A DNA stretch of 64,000 bases from an uncultured Collinsella sp. (lineage in GTDB: Bacteria > Actinomycetota > Coriobacteriia > Coriobacteriales > Coriobacteriaceae): contig CAUGTZ010000001.1 in NCBI GenBank assembly GCA_959602645.1, positions 108,692 to 172,691 of the forward strand, given 5' to 3'. The notes beneath the pieces were generated by a model. That model was not told the DNA's origin. It made no database searches and worked only from the letters and a program-made list of their open reading frames with translations. Positions 46,792 through 55,502 of the stretch are shown in pieces. The position numbers and the translations under genes are program-made. The first letter of the stretch is position 1; each line of letters begins with the position of its first letter.

Positions 46792-47715
46792 CTATTGGGC
46801 ATCGGCATTGCTCTTCTCATGGCCACTCACCGCAGCACGGACATGGCCGCGCGCCCGCTCAAGAGCCACCGCAGCCTGCTCGGCATCGCAGCCCAGCAGC
46901 ACCGAGACAATAGCGGTTTTAACGTGGCCGCCGGCATCTGCAAGTGCCCGAACAGCGCGCTCGCGTGTGCAGCCGGTCGCTTCCATCACGATGTTCTGGC
47001 CGCGCACCACCAGCTTCTCGTTCGTCTGCTGCACATCGACCATCAAGTTTTGGTACACCTTGCCAATCTTGACCATGGCACCGGTCGAAATCATATTGAG
47101 AATGAGCTTTTGGACCGTTCCCGCCTTGAGCCTCGTTGAGCCGGTAAGCACCTCGGGGCCGGGCACGGGCTCTATGGCAAGGTCTGCGCTCTCCCCGATC
47201 TTCGACCCCTGGTTGCAGGCGATAGCAATGGTCCTGCACCCGGTTGCCTTGGCGTACGCGAGGCCGCCCACCACATAGGGGGTACGACCGCTCGCCGCCA
47301 AACCAACGACGAGATCCTTGGAGGAGAGCCCATGTTCCCGCAGGTCACTCGCGCCAAGTTCCTCGCTATCCTCGGCACCTTCGACAGCCTTGATAAACGC
47401 CCTCTCGCCTCCGGCAATGAGTCCGACAATCAGATCGGGCGATACGCCAAACGTGGGTGGGCACTCCGACGCGTCGAGCACGCCCAAACGACCGCTCGTG
47501 CCCGCGCCCATATAAAAGACGCGTCCGCCGCGCTCGAGCGCCTCGGCAGCCCAGTCGATTGCCGTGGCAACCTGGGGCAACACTTTCGTGACCGATTGGA
47601 CGGCGCGAAGATCCTCATCGTTCATCGTCGTGACGATTTGCAGCGATGTCATCGTGTCGAGGTCCATTGACTTTTGATTTCGCTGTTCTGTCGTGAATTT
47701 TGTTAAATCGAGCAT
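46792..47715 (-). CDS. murQ: N-acetylmuramic acid 6-phosphate etherase
   Basis: The 307-residue SIS-fold lyase removes D-lactate from MurNAc-6-P to give GlcNAc-6-P. Signatures: TTEQRNQKSMDLDTM at the N-terminus, GRVFYMGAGTSGRLGVLDASECPPTFG, GGERAFIKAVEGAEDS, GLAASGRTPYVVGGL and ITGSTRLKAGT-type segment (VLTGSTRLKAGTVQKLILN). ATG 47715 follows GAGGTGA; the longer frame overlapping murR is rejected. Confidence 0.96.
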   Translation of the reverse strand: MLDLTKFTTEQRNQKSMDLDTMTSLQIVTTMNDEDLRAVQSVTKVLPQVATAIDWAAEALERGGRVFYMGAGTSGRLGVLDASECPPTFGVSPDLIVGLIAGGERAFIKAVEGAEDSEELGASDLREHGLSSKDLVVGLAASGRTPYVVGGLAYAKATGCRTIAIACNQGSKIGESADLAIEPVPGPEVLTGSTRLKAGTVQKLILNMISTGAMVKIGKVYQNLMVDVQQTNEKLVVRGQNIVMEATGCTRERAVRALADAGGHVKTAIVSVLLGCDAEQAAVALERARGHVRAAVSGHEKSNADAQ

Positions 47716-47725
47716 TTTGTTCACC

Positions 47726-48577
47726 TCATCTTTCCTGTTTCTCGATGTAGTTTTGCTTGATGACATGCGTCGCCCGTTCGTAATCACTCGCAACGTAAGC
47801 AGCGTAGAGGGCATCGACAACCATAAGCTGAGCCATACGCGAGGCCATGGCACCGCTGCGGACCAAGGGCTCGCTTGCAGCAACGCCGAGCACGGCATCG
47901 GCCATGGTGGCAAGCTTGGACGATCCATCTACTTTGGTCACGGCCACAACGGGACAGTTGTGGCGTTGGGCCTCGGCGGTGCAGTCCAGTACTTCTTGCG
48001 TTAAGCCCGAGTAGCTAAAAGCAATGCCGATATCGCCTTCGTGCATGTTCTTGGCGCACAAGAGTTGGTCGTGCCAGTCATCGTACAGATGGCATTCCTT
48101 GTCGACACGCATGAGCTTTTGTGCCAGATCGTGTGCAACCAAGCGAGAAGCACCAATACCGAACAGATTGACCATGCGCGCCCGCTTAAGATAGGCTGCA
48201 CATCGTTCCAAAACGGTGTAATCAAGTGTTCGCGCCGTCGCCTCGATCGTGCGCACGTTGCTCTTCATCACCTTCCCCACGATACGTTCGACGCTGTCAT
48301 CCACGGAGATGTCCTCGAGGGCAACGTCCTTTCTGTCGCCCAAGAGCGCAAGTTCGGCAATCAGTTCGCGCTGGAACTCCTTGTAGCCCGCAAAACCCAA
48401 GCGCTTGCAAAAGCGCAAAATGCTCGAGGGCGAGGAGAACGTGGCATCGGCAAGGCCGCGGACGGACAGCCCGACCACCTCGTGCGGATGAGCGCTCACG
48501 TATGCGATGACATTGCGTTCCGCCGGACTCGCGCTGAACTCACGCTCGCGAAGCCTTAAAAGCAATCCGTTTGCCAT
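47726..48577 (-). CDS. murR: RpiR-family regulator of MurNAc metabolism
   Basis: The 283-residue protein has an N-terminal HTH_6 domain (SPAERNVIAYVSAHPHEVVGLSVRGLADATFSSPSSILRFCKRLGFAGYKEF) and a C-terminal SIS sugar-phosphate domain (NLFGIGASRLVAHDLAQKL, IAFSYSGLTQEVLDC). It probably represses the operon and is relieved by MurNAc-6-P. ATG 48577 is chosen because GTG 48586 overlaps the GGAGG site. First gene of the operon; 10 bp before murQ. Confidence 0.9.
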   Translation of the reverse strand: MANGLLLRLREREFSASPAERNVIAYVSAHPHEVVGLSVRGLADATFSSPSSILRFCKRLGFAGYKEFQRELIAELALLGDRKDVALEDISVDDSVERIVGKVMKSNVRTIEATARTLDYTVLERCAAYLKRARMVNLFGIGASRLVAHDLAQKLMRVDKECHLYDDWHDQLLCAKNMHEGDIGIAFSYSGLTQEVLDCTAEAQRHNCPVVAVTKVDGSSKLATMADAVLGVAASEPLVRSGAMASRMAQLMVVDALYAAYVASDYERATHVIKQNYIEKQER

Positions 48578-48611
48578 CTCAAACACCTCCGTTGAGAAGA
48601 ATTAAAGACCA

Positions 48612-48624
48612 ACGAACGATTCGT
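48612..48624 (-). promoter_or_regulatory. Candidate MurR operator
   Basis: ACGAA-CGA-TTCGT, a perfect short palindrome 35 bp upstream of the murR start, in an AT-rich promoter region. Confidence 0.4.
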
Positions 48625-48629
48625 ACCGG

Positions 48630-48976
48630 ATATAAACAGCTTTTACGGTACATTGTGCCGCATCATGGCGCACAAGGGGCGGGCGTTCTACCACTCGCCC
48701 CTCAAATCCGACCGCTCGGAAATACGCGCGACACAAAATGATTCATCAAGGTCGCATTATTCGTAACAGGGTTGTTAACAGCGTCTCGCGTGAGCACCAA
48801 TGAGACAGGTTATGCGCTTATCCAAGCACACCGCCGCCAACGAGGCAAACAGCCCAACAAAGAAGAACTCTACGGTATGGGCGACACGGCGGATGTTGGT
48901 GCCCATCCATATGCGAACGGGGGCAAGCGGGTCGGGATAGGCGGCGGTAGTCGCTGAGCCCGCATCCCCGGCACCC
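48630..48976. other. Non-coding spacer between murR and the recombinase gene
   Basis: No gene recognised. No paired inverted repeats that would form recombinase crossover sites were found by eye. Confidence 0.4.
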
Positions 48977-49582
48977 CTACTCCGTCTCGCGCATCCAGCG
49001 ATCGAAGGTCCCCACGCACACACCTAGGCGCTTTGCCGCCTGACTCCGGGTAATATTGCCCGCCTCATAGATATCGCGCACTCGTTCAAATTGCGGAGGG
49101 CACGGCTTGCGGGGTCGACCAAAACGCACGCCGCGCGCCCGCGCCGCCGCGATTCCCTCCGCCTGACGACGGTGGATGTTCTCTCGTTCCACCTGCGCCA
49201 CATAGCTCAACAACTGTAAAACGATATCGGCGATCAGCGTGCTGGTCACATCCGATCCGCCGCAATCTCTCGCACGCGTATCGAGCAACGGCATGTCCAG
49301 CACAACGATGGCCGCACCAAGTTCCTTGGTTATACGACGCCATTCCTCGAGCATCTCGCTGTAGTTTCGGCCCAGCCGATCGATGGAAAGCACCACCAAC
49401 ACGTCGCCGGAAGCCAAGGCATGAAGCAATTCCCGATACTGTGGGCGATCAAAGTCCTTACCGCTCGCACGGTCGGCAAAGACATTCGCCGGCTCCACGC
49501 CATAGGCGCTCAGCGCATCCAACTGGCGATTCAAATTTTGATCGCGCGAGCTCACTCGCGCATACCCATATACCGTTGCCAC
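48977..49582 (-). CDS. Serine recombinase (resolvase/invertase family)
   Basis: A 201-residue enzyme: catalytic Ser in VYGYARVSSRDQNLNRQ, then ADRASGKDFDRPQYRELL, VVLSIDRLGRNYSEM, and the E-helix region VERENIHRRQAEGIAAARARGVRFGRPRK. The C-terminal helix-turn-helix is GNITRSQAAKRLGVCVGTFDRWM. Such proteins resolve transposon cointegrates or invert DNA segments. No transposase accompanies it. GTG 49582 is preferred (GCGGGGA site). Confidence 0.9.
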   Translation of the reverse strand: MATVYGYARVSSRDQNLNRQLDALSAYGVEPANVFADRASGKDFDRPQYRELLHALASGDVLVVLSIDRLGRNYSEMLEEWRRITKELGAAIVVLDMPLLDTRARDCGGSDVTSTLIADIVLQLLSYVAQVERENIHRRQAEGIAAARARGVRFGRPRKPCPPQFERVRDIYEAGNITRSQAAKRLGVCVGTFDRWMRETE

Positions 49583-49605
49583 AACATCCCCGCTCTCTCG
49601 TAAAC

Positions 49606-49637
49606 CTGCCAAATAGGGACAGGTTTGTTTTGGTAGG
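49606..49637. repeat. TGCCAAATAGGGACAGG-type repeat
   Basis: TGCCAAATAGGGACAGG...TTTTGGTAG is a near copy of the unit at 62603-62634. Confidence 0.65.
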
Positions 49638-49701
49638 TCCTATCTCCCAAAAGCATATGAAGAAGAGGCCGAGCTCATGGCAGGGTAATCAAGAGACACG
49701 C

Positions 49702-49731
49702 AAAGAGGGCGGCCCCGAAAGACCGCCCTCT
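49702..49731 (-). terminator. Terminator of rnr
   Basis: GAGGGCGG-TCTTTCGGGG-CCGCCCTCTTTG on the minus strand. Confidence 0.8.
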
Positions 49732-49760
49732 ACGCTCTGCCGATACTCACTCCGTGCCGG

Positions 49761-51896
49761 TTAATGAATGAGCTTAAAGTCCAAATGTCCGCGAGTAGTG
49801 TTGACGCGCGAGACCTCGATAATCACGCGCTGCCCCAACTCAAAACGACGCCCCGTGTCGGCACCCGTCAACGTGAGCGCGTCCTCGTCAAACTCAAACC
49901 ACTCGTTACCCAAACTCTTAATGGAAACCAGTCCCTCGACCTGCGTTAGATCAAGGCGCACAAATAGCCCCATGCTGCTGACCCATGAGACCGTTCCGGC
50001 ATAGCGCTCGCCCAGGCGATCCTCGTAGTACTGCGCAATCTTGATTTTTTGCGTCGCATGGCTGGCAGCGTCGGCCGCACGCTCGGCATCGCTGCACGCG
50101 CGGCAGATTTGCGGCAGGATGCGCGGAAGCGACTCTCGGCCTTTTCCGATCAGCCTCGGCGTACGCACCAAGGCGTCTTTTCCACCCAGCTGCTCGTATG
50201 CCAGCTGCAGCTTGAGTACGCGATGCACCACCAGATCGGGATAACGGCGAATGGGGCTTGTAAAGTGGCAGTAGCACGGCGCGGCGAGCGCAAAGTGGCC
50301 CTCGTTGCGAGGCTTATACAACGCACGCTGCATACTGCGCAAAAGGAGCGTGTTGACGAGTGGCGCGTTAGCCGTGCCGGCAGCGGCGTCAACCGTCGCC
50401 TGCAACTCATCAGGACTTCCCAGGGCAATGCCCGCCGCACGGCGATCATCGATGATACCGAGCTGCGCCAGCGCCGCAGCAGCACCGTGCAGACTGTCGG
50501 GGCTGGGGTCATCGTGCACGCGATAGCACGCCTCGATATCGCGGTCGGCCAGCCACTCGGCGACGCACTCGTTAGCCAGCAGCATTGCCTCCTCGATAAG
50601 CGAGGTTGCGCAGGAGCGCTCGCGTGCCACAATCTGCACGGGCACGCCGTCCTCATCCAGCAGCGCGCGAATCTCGGCCGTATCAAAGTCGACCGAACCG
50701 CGTGCGCGACGTATGCGACGCCGAAGCTCCGCGAGTTCGTTTGCGGCGACCAGGAAATCGGCCAGGTCAACGTTACAGCCGCGAGCGGTGTCCTCGCACG
50801 CAAGCCCACGCTCAAGTGCTTCCTCGCGCGAGGCTTCAGCCGCAGCGACATCCTCCGCAGCGCCCTCCAACACGGAATACTCAACTGCGCCGGCACGCAC
50901 CAGCAGTGCCTCGGCGCCGTCATAGTCCATACGCACACGCGAACGAATCACACTGGGATAAGGGTTGTAATGGCGCACACGGCCCTGCGCGTCGAGCTCG
51001 ATATCGACGGTAAACGCCAGGCGATCCTCATCGGGGCGTAGGGAACACAGATCATTAGACAGGCGCTCGGGCAGCATGGGGAGCACACGATCAGCAAGAT
51101 ACACCGATGTCGTGCGATGGCGGGCCTCCAGGTCGATATGCCCGTCCCAGGCAACATAGTGCGAAACGTCGGCGATATGCACGCCCAGCTTATAGCCGCC
51201 CTCGGGCGTGCGCTCGAGCGAGATGGCATCGTCAAAGTCGCGCGCATCAACCGGGTCGATGGTGATGACAAAGCGATCGCGCAGGTCACGACGAAGCGGG
51301 TCTTTAAGCGCTGCAGCCACATCGAGCGAAAGCGCCTCTGCCTCTGCCAGCGCCGCCTCGGGATAGCTGTCGGTATAGCCATAGCGTGCCATAACGTATT
51401 GAACGCCCAGATCGGGCGCATCGTCACCGCCGATGCGGCGCTCAAGAGTCACCGTGCCCGACTCCAAGCGCGTCGGGTAGGTCAGAATGCGCGCGACGAC
51501 GACATCGCCAGGATGCACACCCAGGCGCTCCGCCGAAGTGTCCTCGGGCAAAATAAAGAAGTCAGCCTTCAGGCGCGAATCGAGCGGCTCGATCACCCCG
51601 AGCGGGCCGGCGATCTGGTAGGTACCCACCACGCTTATAGCCGCACGTTCGACGACGCCTTCAATCACGGCGCGACGTTCACCATGCGGGCTGTTCTTAA
51701 TGCTTACGGCCACGGTATCGCCGTCCATAATTTCACGCTTACCGCGACCCATGACCTTGTAATCGCCGTTGTCGGTCACGACATAAGCACTGTGCTCATG
51801 GAGCTGTACGCGGCCAGTCATGCTTGGACGACGCTCGCTGCGCACTGGCCCGCGTTTATTGCGTGCGCCACGCTTATGTTTGTTATTGCGCCCCAT
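49761..51896 (-). CDS. rnr: Ribonuclease R / VacB family 3'-5' exoribonuclease
   Basis: A 711-residue exonuclease with N-terminal cold-shock OB folds (SMTGRVQLHEHSAYVVTD), the RNB catalytic centre FVITIDPVDARDFDDAISLE (about 215), FTSPIRRYPDLVVHRVL near 540 and a C-terminal S1 domain (ERYAGTVSWVSSMGLFVRLDLTQVEGLVSI). The extreme N-terminus is basic (NNKHKRGARNKRGPVRSERR). It degrades structured RNA, including tmRNA-tagged messages with SmpB. ATG 51896 has AAGGAGG. Confidence 0.94.
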   Translation of the reverse strand: MGRNNKHKRGARNKRGPVRSERRPSMTGRVQLHEHSAYVVTDNGDYKVMGRGKREIMDGDTVAVSIKNSPHGERRAVIEGVVERAAISVVGTYQIAGPLGVIEPLDSRLKADFFILPEDTSAERLGVHPGDVVVARILTYPTRLESGTVTLERRIGGDDAPDLGVQYVMARYGYTDSYPEAALAEAEALSLDVAAALKDPLRRDLRDRFVITIDPVDARDFDDAISLERTPEGGYKLGVHIADVSHYVAWDGHIDLEARHRTTSVYLADRVLPMLPERLSNDLCSLRPDEDRLAFTVDIELDAQGRVRHYNPYPSVIRSRVRMDYDGAEALLVRAGAVEYSVLEGAAEDVAAAEASREEALERGLACEDTARGCNVDLADFLVAANELAELRRRIRRARGSVDFDTAEIRALLDEDGVPVQIVARERSCATSLIEEAMLLANECVAEWLADRDIEACYRVHDDPSPDSLHGAAAALAQLGIIDDRRAAGIALGSPDELQATVDAAAGTANAPLVNTLLLRSMQRALYKPRNEGHFALAAPCYCHFTSPIRRYPDLVVHRVLKLQLAYEQLGGKDALVRTPRLIGKGRESLPRILPQICRACSDAERAADAASHATQKIKIAQYYEDRLGERYAGTVSWVSSMGLFVRLDLTQVEGLVSIKSLGNEWFEFDEDALTLTGADTGRRFELGQRVIIEVSRVNTTRGHLDFKLIH

Positions 51897-51947
51897 GGCG
51901 CCTCCTTACTATCGATAGCCATTTACATCCCAAGAGTCTACCCAAAT

Positions 51948-52031
51948 GATCCCTAGGGGACGGCAGGATTGCGGATCACTCGAATCGACCGACCCCCTAA
52001 GTGATCCGTTTTCCTCCGTCCCCAGGGGATC
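51948..52031. repeat. 84-bp GGAGGAAAACGGATCA inverted repeat (second complete copy)
   Basis: Both arms are present; the left arm is altered (GACGGCAGGATTGCGGATCA). It abuts the ftsX terminator. Confidence 0.85.
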
Positions 52032-52068
52032 AAAAAACGGGCCGTCCCCGAAAGGGGACGACCCGTTG
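52031..52068 (-). terminator. Terminator of ftsEX
   Basis: AACGGGTCGTCCCC-TTTC-GGGGACGGCCCGTTTTTTG on the minus strand. Confidence 0.9.
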
Positions 52069-52089
52069 CAGACGGCATATCCGCAGCGC

Positions 52090-53010
52090 TTACACGCGCA
52101 GGTAACGGCGCATGGCGATGGCAGAACCAAAGAGACCGATAATGACGCCGACAAGAATCAGTGCGGCGTAGGTCACCAGGTAGTACTGCATCGGCAGCGC
52201 AAACGACATCCAGCCGACACTCTCCTGCAGGCGCGGAATCATCAGATTGCGCAGCAGCTCCAAAACACCGATGGAAAGCAGCGAGCCCAGAATGGCCTGC
52301 AGCACGCCCTCGGTAATGAACGGTCCGCGGATGAAGCCGTTGCTGGCGCCCACCAGGCGCATAATCGCAATCTCACGACGACGCGCCGTAATGGACAGGC
52401 GAATCGTGTTGTTGATAAAGATGAATGCAATAAAGGTCAGCAGACCGACGAGCACAACGGCGGCGATACGGATGTAGTTGGTCACCTGGAACAGGCGGCT
52501 CACTTCCTCCTGGCCATACAGCACGCTCGCGTTGACGTCGCCGTCGTCCGCGATCTTTTGGAAGTCGGCGTTCTTCTTGAGCTTCTTGGCCGTGCTCTCG
52601 ACCTGAGACGGATCGTCCATCTCGATCGCAAACGAGGCGGGCAGCGGGTTCTGGCCGTCGAGCGCGCTCATGGTGGCGTCGGCGTTGCCCGACATCTTGC
52701 TCGTGTACTCGGCCAGCGCGTCGTCCTTGTCCTTATAGGTCACGGACTTGACGTTGCTCCACGTCTTGAGCTCGGCCTCAAAGGCCTGGACGTCTGCCTG
52801 ATCGGCGTCATCGCTAATAAAGGCGTTGATGACAACCTGATCCTCGACGGTGCCGATCACGGAGTTCAGCATCGCGGAACCCATAATGAACAGGCCGATG
52901 ATAAACAGCGAAAGGAAAATCGTGATGACGGCGCCGAGCGAGGTGGTCCAGTTACGGAAGAAGTGGCTGATAGCCTCTTTGAGCGAATAACCCACGTTAG
53001 TTGGTGCCAT
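52090..53010 (-). CDS. ftsX: Cell division protein FtsX
   Basis: This 306-residue membrane partner of FtsE has four membrane segments (about 25-45, 175-200, 225-250, 270-300). A large extracytoplasmic loop between the first two contacts cell-wall hydrolases. The C-terminal permease motif NTIRLSITARRREIAIMRLVGAS is typical. It overlaps ftsE by 14 bp with GGGGAGG as ribosome site inside ftsE. Confidence 0.95.
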   Translation of the reverse strand: MAPTNVGYSLKEAISHFFRNWTTSLGAVITIFLSLFIIGLFIMGSAMLNSVIGTVEDQVVINAFISDDADQADVQAFEAELKTWSNVKSVTYKDKDDALAEYTSKMSGNADATMSALDGQNPLPASFAIEMDDPSQVESTAKKLKKNADFQKIADDGDVNASVLYGQEEVSRLFQVTNYIRIAAVVLVGLLTFIAFIFINNTIRLSITARRREIAIMRLVGASNGFIRGPFITEGVLQAILGSLLSIGVLELLRNLMIPRLQESVGWMSFALPMQYYLVTYAALILVGVIIGLFGSAIAMRRYLRV

Positions 53011-54217
53011 AGTTGCCGTAACCTCCCCTCTCCTGGTCGCGGATTACGTGGCCGCCCTCGAGAGCGATCACGCGACGGTGCATGCTATCGACCATCTCGC
53101 GGTCGTGCGTGGCAACGATCACGGTGGTGCCGGTACGGTTGATGCGCTCGAGCAGCTTCATAATGCCCAGCGAAATCGCCGGGTCGAGGTTGCCCGTGGG
53201 CTCGTCGCAGATAAGCAGCGGCGGACGGTTGACCATAGCGCGGGCAACGGCGACACGCTGCTGCTCGCCACCGGACAGCTGATCGGGCAGAGAGTCCATC
53301 TGATCGGCCAGGCCGACCAGGCGAAGCACCTCGGGCACCTGGCTGCGAATGACGCCCTTGGGCTTGCCGATGCACTGCAGTGCAAACGCCACGTTTTCGT
53401 AGGCGGTCTTCTGCGGCAGGAGCTTAAAGTCCTGGAACACGGCACCGATCTGGCGACGCAAGAATGGAACCTTGCGGTTCTTGATCTTCATGAGGTCCTG
53501 GCCAGCAACCAAAATGCGGCCGCTCGTCGGCTTGACGTCGCGGTTGAGCGTCGACAGCAATGTGGTCTTACCCGAGCCGGAGTGACCGACCAAAAAGACG
53601 AACTCGCCCGGATAAATCTCGATGTTGATGTCGTCGAGCGCGGGCTTGTTGGGCTGTGCCGGGTAGATCTTGGTGACGTGCTCCATGAGGATGACGGGCT
53701 CGACACCGGCCTGCTTGGCCATCTTCTTGCGGCTGGCCTGCGGATCGATGGGCGCAAACACCGACGTAAAGTCGGGGTTGTTGAGCGCGTTGTCGAGGCT
53801 TGCGACCTCGGCGGCCTGATCGCTCTCGACTACGGGAGCCGCGGGCTGTGTGGGATCGGGAATACCGGCAAAAAGGCCGGACTGCGCAGGCTGTGGCGCC
53901 GGAGTCGCAGGAGCCATGGGGTCGGGAATGCCGGCCATGACAGGCTGCGGCGCGACAGCGTCCGCCTGGGGCTGATCCACGCGAGCGGTCACCTTCTGCA
54001 CGGGCTCAAAACCCGCGGCCTCGGAAAGCTCAACATCATTGGTGGGATTGTAGGCAAAGGGATCTGACGCCGGCTGTGCCTGATCTGCCGGCTGTGCGGG
54101 GATCGGGCTAAACAGCTGATCCTCTGAATCCGGGGTGGCGAAACGAGTGCCCACGGCGCCTGGCTGCGTCTTGGGGGCGTCATCGCCCGCACCGGAGGTA
54201 CGGAAGTGGTTACCCAC
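52997..54217 (-). CDS. ftsE: Cell division ATP-binding protein FtsE with long N-terminal extension
   Basis: The ABC domain (about 174-406) is canonical: Walker A GHSGSGKTTL (211-220), FQDFKLLPQKTAYENV, signature LSGGEQQRVAVARAM, Walker B LLICDEPTGNLDP and ATHDREMV. The first about 170 residues are absent from normal FtsE (about 230 residues). They form a Pro/Ala/Gln/Asp-rich, probably disordered region with two AGIPDP repeats (95-100, 117-122). The start GTG 54217 has AAGGAG, so the extension is likely real. FtsEX links cytokinesis to peptidoglycan hydrolysis. Confidence 0.93.
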   Translation of the reverse strand: MGNHFRTSGAGDDAPKTQPGAVGTRFATPDSEDQLFSPIPAQPADQAQPASDPFAYNPTNDVELSEAAGFEPVQKVTARVDQPQADAVAPQPVMAGIPDPMAPATPAPQPAQSGLFAGIPDPTQPAAPVVESDQAAEVASLDNALNNPDFTSVFAPIDPQASRKKMAKQAGVEPVILMEHVTKIYPAQPNKPALDDINIEIYPGEFVFLVGHSGSGKTTLLSTLNRDVKPTSGRILVAGQDLMKIKNRKVPFLRRQIGAVFQDFKLLPQKTAYENVAFALQCIGKPKGVIRSQVPEVLRLVGLADQMDSLPDQLSGGEQQRVAVARAMVNRPPLLICDEPTGNLDPAISLGIMKLLERINRTGTTVIVATHDREMVDSMHRRVIALEGGHVIRDQERGGYGNYGTN

Positions 54218-54310
54218 TGGTGCTCCTTATCGTCGTACGTTTAAACTACATGAGCGCTTTGTATTTTAGCAGCATTAGCTTCGCTGCACATAAGAAGCAT
54301 GGCGGGGTTT

Positions 54311-54450
54311 TGGTCCCGCAGGCCGCGCGCAGGGTTACCTCCCAAATCGTCCTCGGACATGTCGGAGCCCCCGCTGCGCACTACGTGCGGCGGGGGCTCC
54401 TCCGTCCTGCGGAAAGATTTGGGAGGTAACCCTGCGCGCGGCCTGCGGCT
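54311..54450. repeat. About 140-bp palindromic element
   Basis: GTCCCGCAGGCCGCGCGC...ACCTCCCAAATC is mirrored by GATTTGGGAGGT...GCGCGCGGCCTGCGG, and a GCCCCCGC...GCGGGGGC hairpin forms the centre. A core ACATGTCCGAGGACGATT plus an adjoining GCAGCGGGG is shared with the fucO terminator region (8143-8175). The spacer 54218-54631 holds no gene. Confidence 0.8.
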
Positions 54451-54631
54451 ACTAAGGAGTCGCCGCGTTTCTATTAGGTGCAGCAAATGCATACTTGAGA
54501 GGGTCTGAATTGCACTTTGCTGATATGGGCCCTTTTCCCGGTAGAGACTTTTGCTTGACGCGTTTTTGATTTGATTGTTGCGCAACTCGGATTTGGATTG
54601 TCGATTTACAGTGGCCTCGATAGGAACGCCT

Positions 54632-55381
54632 ATGGTTGTGGGGGCCAGTATGAATTGTCCTTATTGTGGAGCTGAGTTGCGCGATGGCGTGAGGTACTGC
54701 ACAGCGTGCGGGGCTGCCGTCAATGGCATCTCTGCTGATTCTGAGCTTCGGGTAAAGCCTCGGAACCACGTTGTGGTCATCCTTGTCTGCATGCTGGTAA
54801 TTGGCATTGTCGGCGGTGGCTGTATGGGTCTTCATCTGCGGCAGGTGTTGTCGCACTTTGTGTCTGCCCATTCGGAGCACGCCATTGTGCTGGATGTCGC
54901 GGCTGCGGGCTGGGACACCGATAACGGGGCATCGCGCGTTCCGATACATATTACGGGCAAAACCGTCGACGGAATAACGGTCGACAGGATTGAGTTCATC
55001 GCCTCCGATGGCTCTGGCATCAATCTCACGCAAGGTGTATACACACTCGAGGCAGCAGGTTCCCCTATCGCGGCGGACGGCACCATCTATCAAATTCCAT
55101 GCACGAGTGCCACACTCGTCCTCGATGATGCCTTTGCCATGAGCGAAACGATCGATCTGGCCGAGCTTGCAGAACAGGATTCGATTCTCGCCTTCTGCCC
55201 CATTGATGCCGCCGATGTAACCAATGACGAAATCTATGATGCCGCTTTGCTCGCCATGACATACCGAGGCAGCGATGCCCCCGATGTCGCTGCACTGTGC
55301 CAAGCCGCAATCAATCGTCGTGACGGAGCCAGCACAAGTGGGAACGCCTTCGAAAGTTGCGGTGAAATGCGGATTTATTGA
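54632..55381 (+). CDS. Zinc-ribbon membrane-anchored protein of unknown function
   Basis: A 249-residue protein: the N-terminal zinc ribbon MNCPYCGAELRDGVRYCTACGAAV is followed by one membrane helix (VVVILVCMLVIGIVGGGCMGL). A beta-rich extracellular part follows (IVLDVAAAGWDTDNGASRVPIHITGKTVDGITVDRIEF). Function is unknown. The final codons (SCGEMRIY, stop) lie inside a 65-bp palindromic repeat, so the original C-terminus was probably replaced. ATG 54632 (AGGAAC upstream) or ATG 54650 are possible starts. Confidence 0.75.
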   Translation: MVVGASMNCPYCGAELRDGVRYCTACGAAVNGISADSELRVKPRNHVVVILVCMLVIGIVGGGCMGLHLRQVLSHFVSAHSEHAIVLDVAAAGWDTDNGASRVPIHITGKTVDGITVDRIEFIASDGSGINLTQGVYTLEAAGSPIAADGTIYQIPCTSATLVLDDAFAMSETIDLAELAEQDSILAFCPIDAADVTNDEIYDAALLAMTYRGSDAPDVAALCQAAINRRDGASTSGNAFESCGEMRIY

Positions 55382-55420
55382 GCCTTTAGGCTGGCAAAAC
55401 AGTCCTTATTTCACCGCAAC
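55356..55420. repeat. 65-bp palindrome family, copy 4 (overlaps gene end)
   Basis: Same length as the other copies. It supplies the stop codon of the zinc-ribbon gene and lies before the transketolase terminator region. Confidence 0.88.
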
Positions 55421-55502
55421 TGAAACAGGGGCGCCCTCCAAGAGAGCGCCCCTGCCGGGTTTCCATAGTACTGGCGAAGCAGTCCTTGAGATCCGCCTTG
55501 CC

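Noticed and set aside
48630..48976. Invertible segment controlled by the serine recombinase
   Set aside because: No paired inverted crossover sites were found in the flanks.
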